64,000 nt of DNA from positions 62,001 through 126,000 of the forward strand of contig JAEXOU010000011.1 in the NCBI GenBank assembly GCA_023439125.1, in the 5' to 3' direction. A program made the position numbers and the translations under genes. Origin of the DNA: Bacillota bacterium. Lineage in GTDB: Bacteria > Bacillota > Clostridia > Lachnospirales > Lachnospiraceae. This document shows positions 1 through 7,284 of the stretch, one piece after another. Under the pieces are notes generated by a model. That model had not been told where the DNA came from. It saw only the letters and a program-made list of their open reading frames with translations, and made no database searches. Within the stretch, counting starts at the first letter, position 1; each line of letters starts with the position of its first letter.

Positions 1-480
1 CTTCTTGATTCGCTATCAATTCCTTATATTCGCTTAGATCATGATATAACTGCAACGATTGAATCCTGTCATAAAGTTGAAGAAATGTTTCAAATCCCAA
101 TATGCAAAAACTTATTTTTATGTAATACACAGAAAACTAAGTTTTATTTACTTATGTTGGCTGGTAACAAAAAATTTAAAACTGCGGAAGTCTCTCGCCA
201 AATCCATTCACCACGTCTCTCCTTCGCCAATGAAGACTACATGGAAAAGTTCTTAGATCTATCCCCTGGCTCTGTTACTGTACTAGGCCTCATGAATGAT
301 AAAAACAATGATGTCCAATTACTAATTGATAAAGATATACTATCACAACAATACTTTGGATGTCACCCGTGTATCAATACTTCAAGCTTAAAACTAAAAG
401 TGACTGATCTTATCGATAAAATCCTACCAGCCATCCATCATGAACCAATTATTGTTGAACTTTCCAGTGAAGAGATTTAA
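1..480 (+). CDS. Prolyl-tRNA editing (YbaK/ProX-type) deacylase, 5' end missing
   Basis: The frame is open from the first base, so only the last 159 residues are seen. The segment FGCHPCINTSSLKL near residue 118 matches the conserved GCHPC-NT-S region of free-standing YbaK/ProX proteins. These hydrolyse mischarged Ala- or Cys-tRNA(Pro) in the cytosol. The sequence IRLDHDITATIESC near the left edge looks like the start of the same fold, so perhaps only some ten N-terminal residues are absent. It stops just before a long inverted repeat. Substrate choice cannot be read from the sequence; a PrdX-like role is an alternative. Confidence 0.8.
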   Translation, partial: LLDSLSIPYIRLDHDITATIESCHKVEEMFQIPICKNLFLCNTQKTKFYLLMLAGNKKFKTAEVSRQIHSPRLSFANEDYMEKFLDLSPGSVTVLGLMNDKNNDVQLLIDKDILSQQYFGCHPCINTSSLKLKVTDLIDKILPAIHHEPIIVELSSEEI

Positions 481-486
481 AAATCG

Positions 487-591
487 AAAGGAATGAACTT
501 GATGGAATATTTCCAAAGTGTCATACTAATCCACACTTGTGGGCTGTGAGTAAGCTACATCCAAAAAAGATTCGATCAAGTTCATTCCTTT
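487..591. repeat. Long inverted repeat with 17-bp perfect arms and a 71-nt loop
   Basis: Arms AAAGGAATGAACTTGAT (487-503) and ATCAAGTTCATTCCTTT (575-591) pair perfectly. The loop contains a smaller hairpin, CCACA-CT-TGTGG. The plus-strand arm runs into a short T tract, and the element lies between convergent 3' ends, so a bidirectional terminator is the simplest reading. The long structured loop is unusual for a terminator. Confidence 0.6.
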
Positions 592-641
592 TTAATTATC
601 TAAACCAAAGTCACTTATTTTGACAGGCCATTATGTGCCTC

Positions 642-2231
642 TTAATCAAGAACTGCATTTAGTAATTTCTTCGTATATTCTTCTTGTGGTCTTTCAAATA
701 AATCATCCGTATTACGTAATTCAATTAACTTTCCTTGATACATTACTCCCACACGGTCACATATCTTTCGAATCACTCCCATATCGTGAGAAATAAATAG
801 ATAGGTTAGCTTGTACTCTTGCTGAAGATCAAGTAAAAGTTTTAAGATTTGTTCCTGAACTGTAACATCAAGTGCCGAAACTGGTTCATCTAAAATAATA
901 AATTCTTGCTTTAGAATAATTGCCATAGCGATTGCAACACGCTGCCTTTGTCCACCACTAAGACTCGATGGATAACGGTCTGCATATTCCTTTGATAAAC
1001 CAACTCTTTCTAACATTTGATTAACGTTCGCTTTACGTTCCTCACTTGAGAATTTTCTTGAAAGTTTCAATGGTTCCTCTAACAACCAACCAATTCTTTT
1101 TGAAGGATTTAAGCTACTATAAGGATCTTGAAAAACCATCTGTGGGTGGTTACAGGTTAGTTTAACACTTCCTGTAATATTAGAGTTTAGTCCAGCGATT
1201 GCTTTTGCCATCGTTGACTTTCCGCAACCACTCTCACCAACAATCCCTAGAATTTCTCCCTTGCTCATCGAAAATGATACGCCATGCACGACTTCCTTTT
1301 TCTTTCTCTTACCAAAAAAATTCTCTCTTTTCTCCTCGTAACATACAAATAGGTCCTCAACTTTTAATAAAATAGAATCTTTTGGTTTACTTGTATTCTC
1401 TTTACTGTCCTTTAACTGTTGTTCTCGTAGAGTATGCACCAGTCGAGAAGCCTCTAGCAACCTCTTTGTATATTCCTCTTGCGGATTCGTAAAAATCTCT
1501 TGAATCGTTCCTCGCTCTACAATATTACCCTGATACATTACAAATACACGATTGCAAATACTCTTTACCACAGCTAAATCATGTGAAATTAGAATAATTG
1601 TTATATTGTGTTCCTGATTCAACTTCTTTAATAACCTTAGCACTTTTGCCTGTACTGTTACATCTAGAGCAGTTGTTGGTTCATCTGCTATTAAAAGTCG
1701 AGGTCTACATATCATAGCCATTGCAATCATAACACGCTGTCTCATCCCTCCGCTCAACTGATGAGGGTATTGTTCTAGTAAGCCTTCTCCATCTCGCAAG
1801 CCAACTTCTTCCAACATTGTTAGAATTCTCTTTTTTCTTTCTTCTTTCTCCAATTTTTCATGTAGAATTAGCATTTCCTCCAGCTGATAACCTATCGTTA
1901 ACACTGGATTTAAGGAAGTCATTGGTTCTTGAAATACATAAGAAATCTCATTTCCACGGATTTCTTTGAGTTCTTTCTCTGACATCTGGTTTAACATTCT
2001 TCCATCAAAACAAATGTCTCCATTCAGAATTTTTCCTTCAGCTGCTAGAAGTCCAACGATTGATAATGCAGAGACACTCTTACCAGAACCCGACTCTCCG
2101 ACAATACCTATAATCTCCCCTTCCATAATATTAAAAGAAATTTTATGAACAACAGGAGCTACCTGCTTACTTAATCCAAATCCGATTTCTAAATCTTTCA
2201 CCGAAAGCAAAGGTTTCATGTTCTTATTCAT
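642..2231 (-). CDS. Double-ATPase subunit of a peptide/nickel-type ABC importer (OppD-OppF fusion)
   Basis: This 529-aa cytosolic protein carries two complete nucleotide-binding domains and powers the importer encoded just upstream. The first has Walker A GESGSGKS (about 45-52), signature LSGGMRQR (about 159-166) and DEPTTALD. The second has GESGCGKS (about 331-338), LSGGQRQR and DEPVSALD. Each ends in an oligopeptide-transporter-type C-terminal extension (NPQEEYTKRLL, RPQEEYTKKLL). The first in-frame ATG lies inside the Shine-Dalgarno sequence AAAGGAGAGG, so the next ATG was chosen. It overlaps the upstream permease stop by 8 nt, indicating translational coupling. OppD and OppF are usually separate genes; the fused form, as in GsiA-like proteins, is an established variant. 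Confidence 0.93.
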   Translation of the reverse strand: MNKNMKPLLSVKDLEIGFGLSKQVAPVVHKISFNIMEGEIIGIVGESGSGKSVSALSIVGLLAAEGKILNGDICFDGRMLNQMSEKELKEIRGNEISYVFQEPMTSLNPVLTIGYQLEEMLILHEKLEKEERKKRILTMLEEVGLRDGEGLLEQYPHQLSGGMRQRVMIAMAMICRPRLLIADEPTTALDVTVQAKVLRLLKKLNQEHNITIILISHDLAVVKSICNRVFVMYQGNIVERGTIQEIFTNPQEEYTKRLLEASRLVHTLREQQLKDSKENTSKPKDSILLKVEDLFVCYEEKRENFFGKRKKKEVVHGVSFSMSKGEILGIVGESGCGKSTMAKAIAGLNSNITGSVKLTCNHPQMVFQDPYSSLNPSKRIGWLLEEPLKLSRKFSSEERKANVNQMLERVGLSKEYADRYPSSLSGGQRQRVAIAMAIILKQEFIILDEPVSALDVTVQEQILKLLLDLQQEYKLTYLFISHDMGVIRKICDRVGVMYQGKLIELRNTDDLFERPQEEYTKKLLNAVLD

Positions 2232-3021
2232 GTTGTCCTCTCCTTTCATTGATTAAGCTAAATCCTAAGACTGTAATCACAATCATAAGTCCAGGAAATA
2301 TAGCAAACCAAGGAGCATTTAACAAGTAACCCTGTGCTTCTGATAACATTCGCCCTAGACTTGCTTCTGGTGGTTGAACGCCAAGACTTAAATAACTCAT
2401 ACCTGCTTCAGCCAAGATTGCATTATTAAATCCGATTGTAATGGAAGACATTAAAATTGTTCTTGTATTCGGGAGAATATGTAAGAACATAATTCTCGCA
2501 TGGCTTGCTCCCATCAATCTTGCATTCTTTACATAGTCCATCTCTTTTTGTTTAATAAATTCACTTCTCATGACACGTGCAAAGCTAGGAATAAATAAAA
2601 TACCAAGTGCAAGAATAATATTATACTTTCCAGTTCCAATTATGCTTACAAATACCAATGCAAGCAGTATACTCGGAAAAGAAGCTAAACAGTCATTAAT
2701 TCGCATAATTACTTCATCAAAAATTCCGCCAAAATATCCGGTTACTGCACCAATTACACATCCAAATAACGCGCCGATGCATACGGTTAAAGCACCAACA
2801 AAAAATGTTGTTCCTGCTCCATCCATAACACGGCTTAAGATATCCCTTCCCATATAATCGGTTCCAAACCAGTGAGCTAAACTTGGAGCTTTATTCTTGA
2901 GTGTAGCGTTCATAGCGTCAGGATCATATGGAGTATAAAAATATCCCACTACAACAAGTAGCAAAGCAATTGAAACAAGTACAAATCCAATTATTCTATT
3001 ACTATCCCATTTTCTTTTCAA
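2224..3021 (-). CDS. ABC importer permease, OppC/DppC type
   Basis: This 265-aa membrane protein has about six hydrophobic segments. It has the BPD_transp_1 EAA loop (EAGMSYLSLGVQPPEASLG), and the N-terminal HWFGTDYMGRDILSRV is the hallmark of OppC/DppC/NikC permeases. The start codon is TTG, preceded by a strong AGGAAGGAG about ten nt upstream; no ATG is available nearby. It pairs with the OppB-like permease upstream and is coupled by an 8-nt overlap to the ATPase downstream. The cargo (oligopeptide, dipeptide, nickel or sugar) cannot be assigned. Confidence 0.92.
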   Translation of the reverse strand: MKRKWDSNRIIGFVLVSIALLLVVVGYFYTPYDPDAMNATLKNKAPSLAHWFGTDYMGRDILSRVMDGAGTTFFVGALTVCIGALFGCVIGAVTGYFGGIFDEVIMRINDCLASFPSILLALVFVSIIGTGKYNIILALGILFIPSFARVMRSEFIKQKEMDYVKNARLMGASHARIMFLHILPNTRTILMSSITIGFNNAILAEAGMSYLSLGVQPPEASLGRMLSEAQGYLLNAPWFAIFPGLMIVITVLGFSLINERRGQHE

Positions 3022-3062
3022 TTTCTTTGCTCCTTCCTATCGTTTTTTATGATGATATTTTT

Positions 3063-3995
3063 CTAAGTAACTCTTGGATCTACTTTTCGGTAAAGCATAT
3101 CAACACTGAAATTTATCAATACAACAATTGCAGAAATATAGAGAACAGCTGCTTGAACAACTGGATAATCACGGTTAAAAATCGCAGTTACTAATAATCT
3201 ACCCATTCCCGGAAGATTAAACACCTGTTCTACAACTATACTACCAGCTAAACTTTCTGCAGTAATCATTCCAAGAAACGTAATTACTGGCATTAAAGCA
3301 TTCTTTAAAACATGTCGATACAATATCACGTTTTGGGTTTGTCCTTTGCTTTTGGCAGTTCGTACATAATCCAATTTCAACTCACGAATGATTGAAGTTT
3401 TTAAAAATTTCACCATCATCGCAATCTTTGGTATGCTAATTGCTAATGCTGGGTAAATAATATAGGATAGAAATGAGCTAAAACTGACGGATGGTTTCAC
3501 ATAACCTCCAGGCGCGAACCATTTTAAGATAACACCAAACACTAAAGTTATTAGAATTCCTAAAAAGAAAGAAGGAATCGCCATAAATGTCTGTGTTAAC
3601 AACGTAATGACTCGATCAATTACGCCATTTTCCTTTTTAGAAGCTAAAATACCCAACGGAAGCGAAATTACAACTATAAGCAAAAATGAGATTGCAGCTA
3701 GCCAGATTGTCACTGGTAGTCGATCTGCAATCAAAGAGGATACTGATACATTATACTGTGTAGAATCTCCAAAGTCTCCCTGAATCGCACCAACTAAAAA
3801 ACGTCCATACTGTACAAGAAGATTATCATTTAATCCCATTTGCTCTCTTAATGCTTCAATTTGTTCATCAGAAGCTTCTAACCCCAGTTTTGCAATTGCA
3901 CTATCACCCGGAATCACTCGGAAAGCAAAGAATGTAACGAGTGAAACGACGAACAACGTAATAATGAGAGATATTAATTTTTTTATCCACTTCAT
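3063..3995 (-). CDS. ABC importer permease, OppB/DppB type
   Basis: This 310-aa integral membrane protein begins with the typical OppB N-terminus (KLISLIITLFVVSLVTFFAFRVIPGD) and contains the EAA-loop region ESLAGSIVVEQVFNLPGMGRL. Six membrane segments are apparent. The longest frame starts with a GTG ten codons earlier, but the Shine-Dalgarno AAAGGAGAG is placed for the internal ATG at MKWIKK. It follows the binding-protein gene after a gap of about 220 bp that holds a structured repeat, and precedes the OppC-like permease by about 40 bp. Confidence 0.92.
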   Translation of the reverse strand: MKWIKKLISLIITLFVVSLVTFFAFRVIPGDSAIAKLGLEASDEQIEALREQMGLNDNLLVQYGRFLVGAIQGDFGDSTQYNVSVSSLIADRLPVTIWLAAISFLLIVVISLPLGILASKKENGVIDRVITLLTQTFMAIPSFFLGILITLVFGVILKWFAPGGYVKPSVSFSSFLSYIIYPALAISIPKIAMMVKFLKTSIIRELKLDYVRTAKSKGQTQNVILYRHVLKNALMPVITFLGMITAESLAGSIVVEQVFNLPGMGRLLVTAIFNRDYPVVQAAVLYISAIVVLINFSVDMLYRKVDPRVT

Positions 3996-4055
3996 TGCAT
4001 TCTCTCCTTTCCATCTTTTAACCACACTTCAAGTGGTTTTTTGAATATAATTGTT

Positions 4056-4196
4056 CTTTATTAGGAAATACTTCTGAATTTCCTAATAAAGAAATAATGC
4101 TCCGCAGGATGCGCACTACGCTACGCTACGGCGCTGAACAAAAGCTGTGCTTGTAAAGTGTTGCTCGTGAGAGTTTGCGAAGCACACTTTTGTTCT
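4056..4196 (+). repeat. Dispersed multi-hairpin repeat, copy A
   Basis: This ~141-bp element recurs inverted at 25691-25833. It has a perfect 14-bp hairpin (arms 4056-4069 and 4078-4091 around ATTAGGAAAT/ATTTCCTAAT). A GC-rich middle follows, then a second stem (GAACAAAAG at 4136 pairing with CTTTTGTTC ending at 4195). It lies between the binding-protein and permease genes of one operon. No coding capacity is seen. Confidence 0.85.
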
Positions 4197-4215
4197 TTAT
4201 TCTATTATACTTAAT

Positions 4216-5739
4216 TTATTTAATATAATGTACTAAGGACATATCCTGTACATAAACCGGATAAAATTCATAACCAGTCAGATCTTTTTTAATTGCCACA
4301 ATATTTGCTGCGTCCTGAATAAAGACAGAAGCTGCATCTTCTGATAAAATCTGTTGCAACTGTTTATAATAAGCAACTTTCTTAGCATCATCTGTTTCTA
4401 CAATTGCTTTTGCATAGATCTCATCGTATTGTGGATTGGAATAATTAATAAAATTCTTTGGGTCGGTTGAAACATATCGAAAGCATACGTTACTTGGTGT
4501 CATATTAGCATCTAAACCAATAATCGTAGCCTCATAATTGCGATCCTTATAAACATCAGAAAGCCAACTTGACCATTCCACTAATTGTATCTTCGCATCC
4601 ACTCCAACTTGCTTTAATAATTCAACAATCACCTGAGCAGTGTCAACATGGAATTGATAATTGGAAGGAACAGAGATTGTAAAGCTAAATCCATCGGCGT
4701 ATCCAGCTTCACTTAACAATTGTTTTGCTTTTTCAACATTGTACGCGTATTGATTTTCTAATTCTGCATCATAGTACTTTTTAAACTGTGGGAAGATTGG
4801 TGAGCCAACGATTGTTCCATTCCCATCTGCTACCATGTCTAAAATCAATTGACGGTCAATTGCATAATATAGCGCTTGACGAACTAGCTTATTATCAAAT
4901 GGTTTTACTGCATTGTTTAGATATAAACCTTGCACTAAATTCATTGCACCCTTCTCAATATTAAAGGTACCAGACAATTGATTTGCTTGTTCAGCAGTTA
5001 AATATGGATAAATATCAATTTGGCCAGCCATTAATTCCATAACAGCAGATTCTGTATTCGCTGATATCTTAAATGTTACTTGATCAAGATATGGGATTCC
5101 CTCAATATAGTAATCAGGGTTCTTTTCCATAACAAGATTTAGTAACGGAGTATAGGAAACAAATTTAAATGGACCGGTTCCAATTGGTTTTGTATCCATA
5201 TCATCATAGTCTTTTGGAATGATGGCGCAAGTTAAATAACCAATGACATCGTTATTTGCTTCCTTCAACTTAATCTGTACCCCTGGTTTTCCATCTTCTG
5301 TTGTGTATTCCTCGATCAACATAATGCAAGAAAGCGCCTTCTCAACTTGAACTTCGGGATCCGAATCTTCAAGCAAGCCGGCGCAACGTTTTAATGAATA
5401 TATAACGTCATCTACGGTCACGAGTGCTCCATTATGGAATTTCACACCTTCTCTTAATGGAAAGCTAAGTGTCATCCCATCCTTAGATACAATAACATCA
5501 CTCGCTACTGCAGGGACCAAATTACCATCTTTATCAGGCTTAACTAAGCCTTCGAACATGTTGAATAATACTTCTTCAGTTCCTGCCGCCTTTGCTTTGT
5601 GTGGGTCAAGACTATCCAAATCATTTTGAATACCAACAATAACAGCATCTCCATTACTATTCGTACCGCCACTGCAAGCGCAGAGTGCAATCGAAAGACT
5701 AATAAGGAGTAAACAAAGAATGCTTTTTGATTTCTTCAT
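4216..5739 (-). CDS. Family 5 extracellular substrate-binding lipoprotein of the ABC importer
   Basis: This 507-aa protein starts with a lipoprotein signal peptide (hydrophobic residues 7-21, lipobox LCAC with the acylated Cys at 22) and a Ser/Gly/Asn linker. The rest matches SBP_bac_5: DSLDPHKAKAAGTEEVLFNMFEGLV near the N-terminus, VKFHNGALVTVDDVIYSLKR, and IGTGPFKFVSY. It should be anchored outside the membrane and deliver peptide or a similar ligand to the two permeases. It is the first gene of the operon, with AGGAGG 7 nt before ATG. A structured repeat separates it from the permeases, which may let it be made in excess. Ligand unknown. Confidence 0.93.
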   Translation of the reverse strand: MKKSKSILCLLLISLSIALCACSGGTNSNGDAVIVGIQNDLDSLDPHKAKAAGTEEVLFNMFEGLVKPDKDGNLVPAVASDVIVSKDGMTLSFPLREGVKFHNGALVTVDDVIYSLKRCAGLLEDSDPEVQVEKALSCIMLIEEYTTEDGKPGVQIKLKEANNDVIGYLTCAIIPKDYDDMDTKPIGTGPFKFVSYTPLLNLVMEKNPDYYIEGIPYLDQVTFKISANTESAVMELMAGQIDIYPYLTAEQANQLSGTFNIEKGAMNLVQGLYLNNAVKPFDNKLVRQALYYAIDRQLILDMVADGNGTIVGSPIFPQFKKYYDAELENQYAYNVEKAKQLLSEAGYADGFSFTISVPSNYQFHVDTAQVIVELLKQVGVDAKIQLVEWSSWLSDVYKDRNYEATIIGLDANMTPSNVCFRYVSTDPKNFINYSNPQYDEIYAKAIVETDDAKKVAYYKQLQQILSEDAASVFIQDAANIVAIKKDLTGYEFYPVYVQDMSLVHYIK

Positions 5740-5811
5740 GGTGAAACCTCCTAAAATGATTTTCTCTCATCATTATTCAATTTTTTTGCCAAGGTTATAC
5801 TTAGCTTTTTT

Positions 5812-5840
5812 ATCATAATACAATCAACTTAATTTAGCAA
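5812..5840 (-). promoter_or_regulatory. Candidate promoter of the ABC importer operon
   Basis: On the minus strand TTGCTA (5840-5835) and TATGAT (5817-5812) are 17 bp apart, about 70 bp ahead of the binding-protein start. Confidence 0.5.
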
Positions 5841-5925
5841 GAAATTTCTCTAAACTGTAGACATCTGCTTGAACTTATGATAAATTTGTAATGTTATGGA
5901 ACTAAAATGGAAAGGATGTTTATCT

Positions 5926-7212
5926 ATGAAAACTTATCAATCAATGAGCAAGGCAGAGTTAGAAGAGTTAGAAGCAACGCTTAAGTTAAAGTATACCGAA
6001 TTTCAAGGTAAAGGTCTAAAATTGGATATGTCAAGAGGAAAACCCTCCAAAGAACAACTAGACTTATCGATGGGTATGATGGATGTACTAAATAGCGATT
6101 CCGTTCTTACCTGCGAGGATAACACGGATTGCAGAAATTACGGTTGTCTTGATGGAATTGAGGAAGCTAAGAAGTTGCTTGGAGCCATCAGTGAAGTTCC
6201 TGCGGATAATATCATGATATACGGCAATTCTAGCTTAAATGTAATGTATGATTCAATCTCCCGTTCCATGACTCATGGTGTGATGGGAAGTACTCCTTGG
6301 TGTAAGCTAGAAAAAATTAAATTTCTATGTCCAGTTCCAGGCTATGACCGACATTTTGCTATAACAGAGCATTTCGGAATTGAAATGATTAACATACCTA
6401 TGACTCCTACTGGTCCAGATATGGATTTAGTAGAGCAATATGTGAATCATGATGATAGTGTAAAAGGTATCTGGTGTGTTCCAAAGTACTCCAATCCACA
6501 GGGCATTACTTATTCCGATGATACAGTTCGCCGCTTCGCTCATTTAAAGCCAGCTGCTAAGGATTTCCGTATTTACTGGGATAATGCTTATTGTGTTCAT
6601 CACTTATACCCGGACAAACAAGATTTTTGCTTAGAAATACTTACTGAGTGTAAAAAGGCAGGAAACGAGGATATGGTATATAAATTCACCTCAACCTCAA
6701 AAATAAGCTTTCCTGGTTCGGGTGTTGCAGCAATCGCTACTTCCAAAAATAATTTAGCTGATATCAAGAAAAGTTTAACTTTACAGACAATCGGACATGA
6801 TAAAGTAAATCAATTACGTCATGTACGCTTCTTTAAAGACTTGGATGGTATACATACTCATATGATGAAGCACGCTGACATTATGCGACCAAAATTTGAA
6901 GCAGTTTTAGATATTTTAGAGCAAGAATTAGGCGGTCTTGGTATCGCTTCTTGGATTAAGCCACTTGGTGGTTACTTTATTTCCTTTGATTGTATGGACA
7001 ACTGCGCAAAGGCAATTGTGCGGAAAGCAAAAGAAGCTGGTGTCGTTATGACAGGTGCAGGTGCAACCTATCCATATGGTAAAGATCCATTCGATCGCAA
7101 TATTCGTATAGCACCTTCTTTCCCAACACTAGAAGAATTAAAAGCAGCTGCTGAATTATTTGTTTTATGTGTCAAACTAGTGAGTATTGAAAAAATACTT
7201 GAAACTAAATAA
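5926..7212 (+). CDS. PLP-dependent aminotransferase (Aminotran_MocR / class 1c aspartate aminotransferase type)
   Basis: This 428-aa cytosolic enzyme has fold-type I aminotransferase landmarks: NPQG (190-193), WDNAY with the PLP-ring aspartate near 219, and FTSTSKISFPGSGVA with the likely Schiff-base lysine near 259. The overall sequence (MSRGKPSKEQLDLS, GNSSLNVMYD, PVPGYDRHF) fits the atypical family once annotated as GntR-like aminotransferases, some members of which are aspartate aminotransferases. The in-frame ATG ten codons upstream was rejected because AAAGGATG precedes the chosen ATG. It is monocistronic and ends at a strong bidirectional terminator. The amino donor is not settled by sequence. 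Confidence 0.87.
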   Translation: MKTYQSMSKAELEELEATLKLKYTEFQGKGLKLDMSRGKPSKEQLDLSMGMMDVLNSDSVLTCEDNTDCRNYGCLDGIEEAKKLLGAISEVPADNIMIYGNSSLNVMYDSISRSMTHGVMGSTPWCKLEKIKFLCPVPGYDRHFAITEHFGIEMINIPMTPTGPDMDLVEQYVNHDDSVKGIWCVPKYSNPQGITYSDDTVRRFAHLKPAAKDFRIYWDNAYCVHHLYPDKQDFCLEILTECKKAGNEDMVYKFTSTSKISFPGSGVAAIATSKNNLADIKKSLTLQTIGHDKVNQLRHVRFFKDLDGIHTHMMKHADIMRPKFEAVLDILEQELGGLGIASWIKPLGGYFISFDCMDNCAKAIVRKAKEAGVVMTGAGATYPYGKDPFDRNIRIAPSFPTLEELKAAAELFVLCVKLVSIEKILETK

Positions 7213-7227
7213 TTTATTTTTATCCAG

Positions 7228-7267
7228 AAAAATGGTGCTATCGCTTATGCGACAGCACCATTTTTTT
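7228..7267. terminator. Bidirectional intrinsic terminator
   Basis: The hairpin GGTGCT(A/G)TCGC / GCGACAGCACC is flanked by A- and T-tracts on both sides. It lies between the convergent aminotransferase and cellobiose phosphorylase genes. It closely resembles the terminator at 15023-15060. Confidence 0.9.
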
Positions 7268-7284
7268 ATGAACACACTATCAAA

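Noticed and set aside
642..2231. Double ATPase as a sequencing error joining two genes
   Set aside because: The linker between the two domains is in frame and coding without a stop or internal start with a ribosome binding site; two-domain OppDF proteins are known.
4051..4201. 12-bp direct repeat TTGTTCTTTATT at both sides of dispersed repeat copy A, as a target-site duplication
   Set aside because: The right copy overlaps the element's own conserved stem end, and copy B lacks a matching pair, so it is not safe to call it a duplication.
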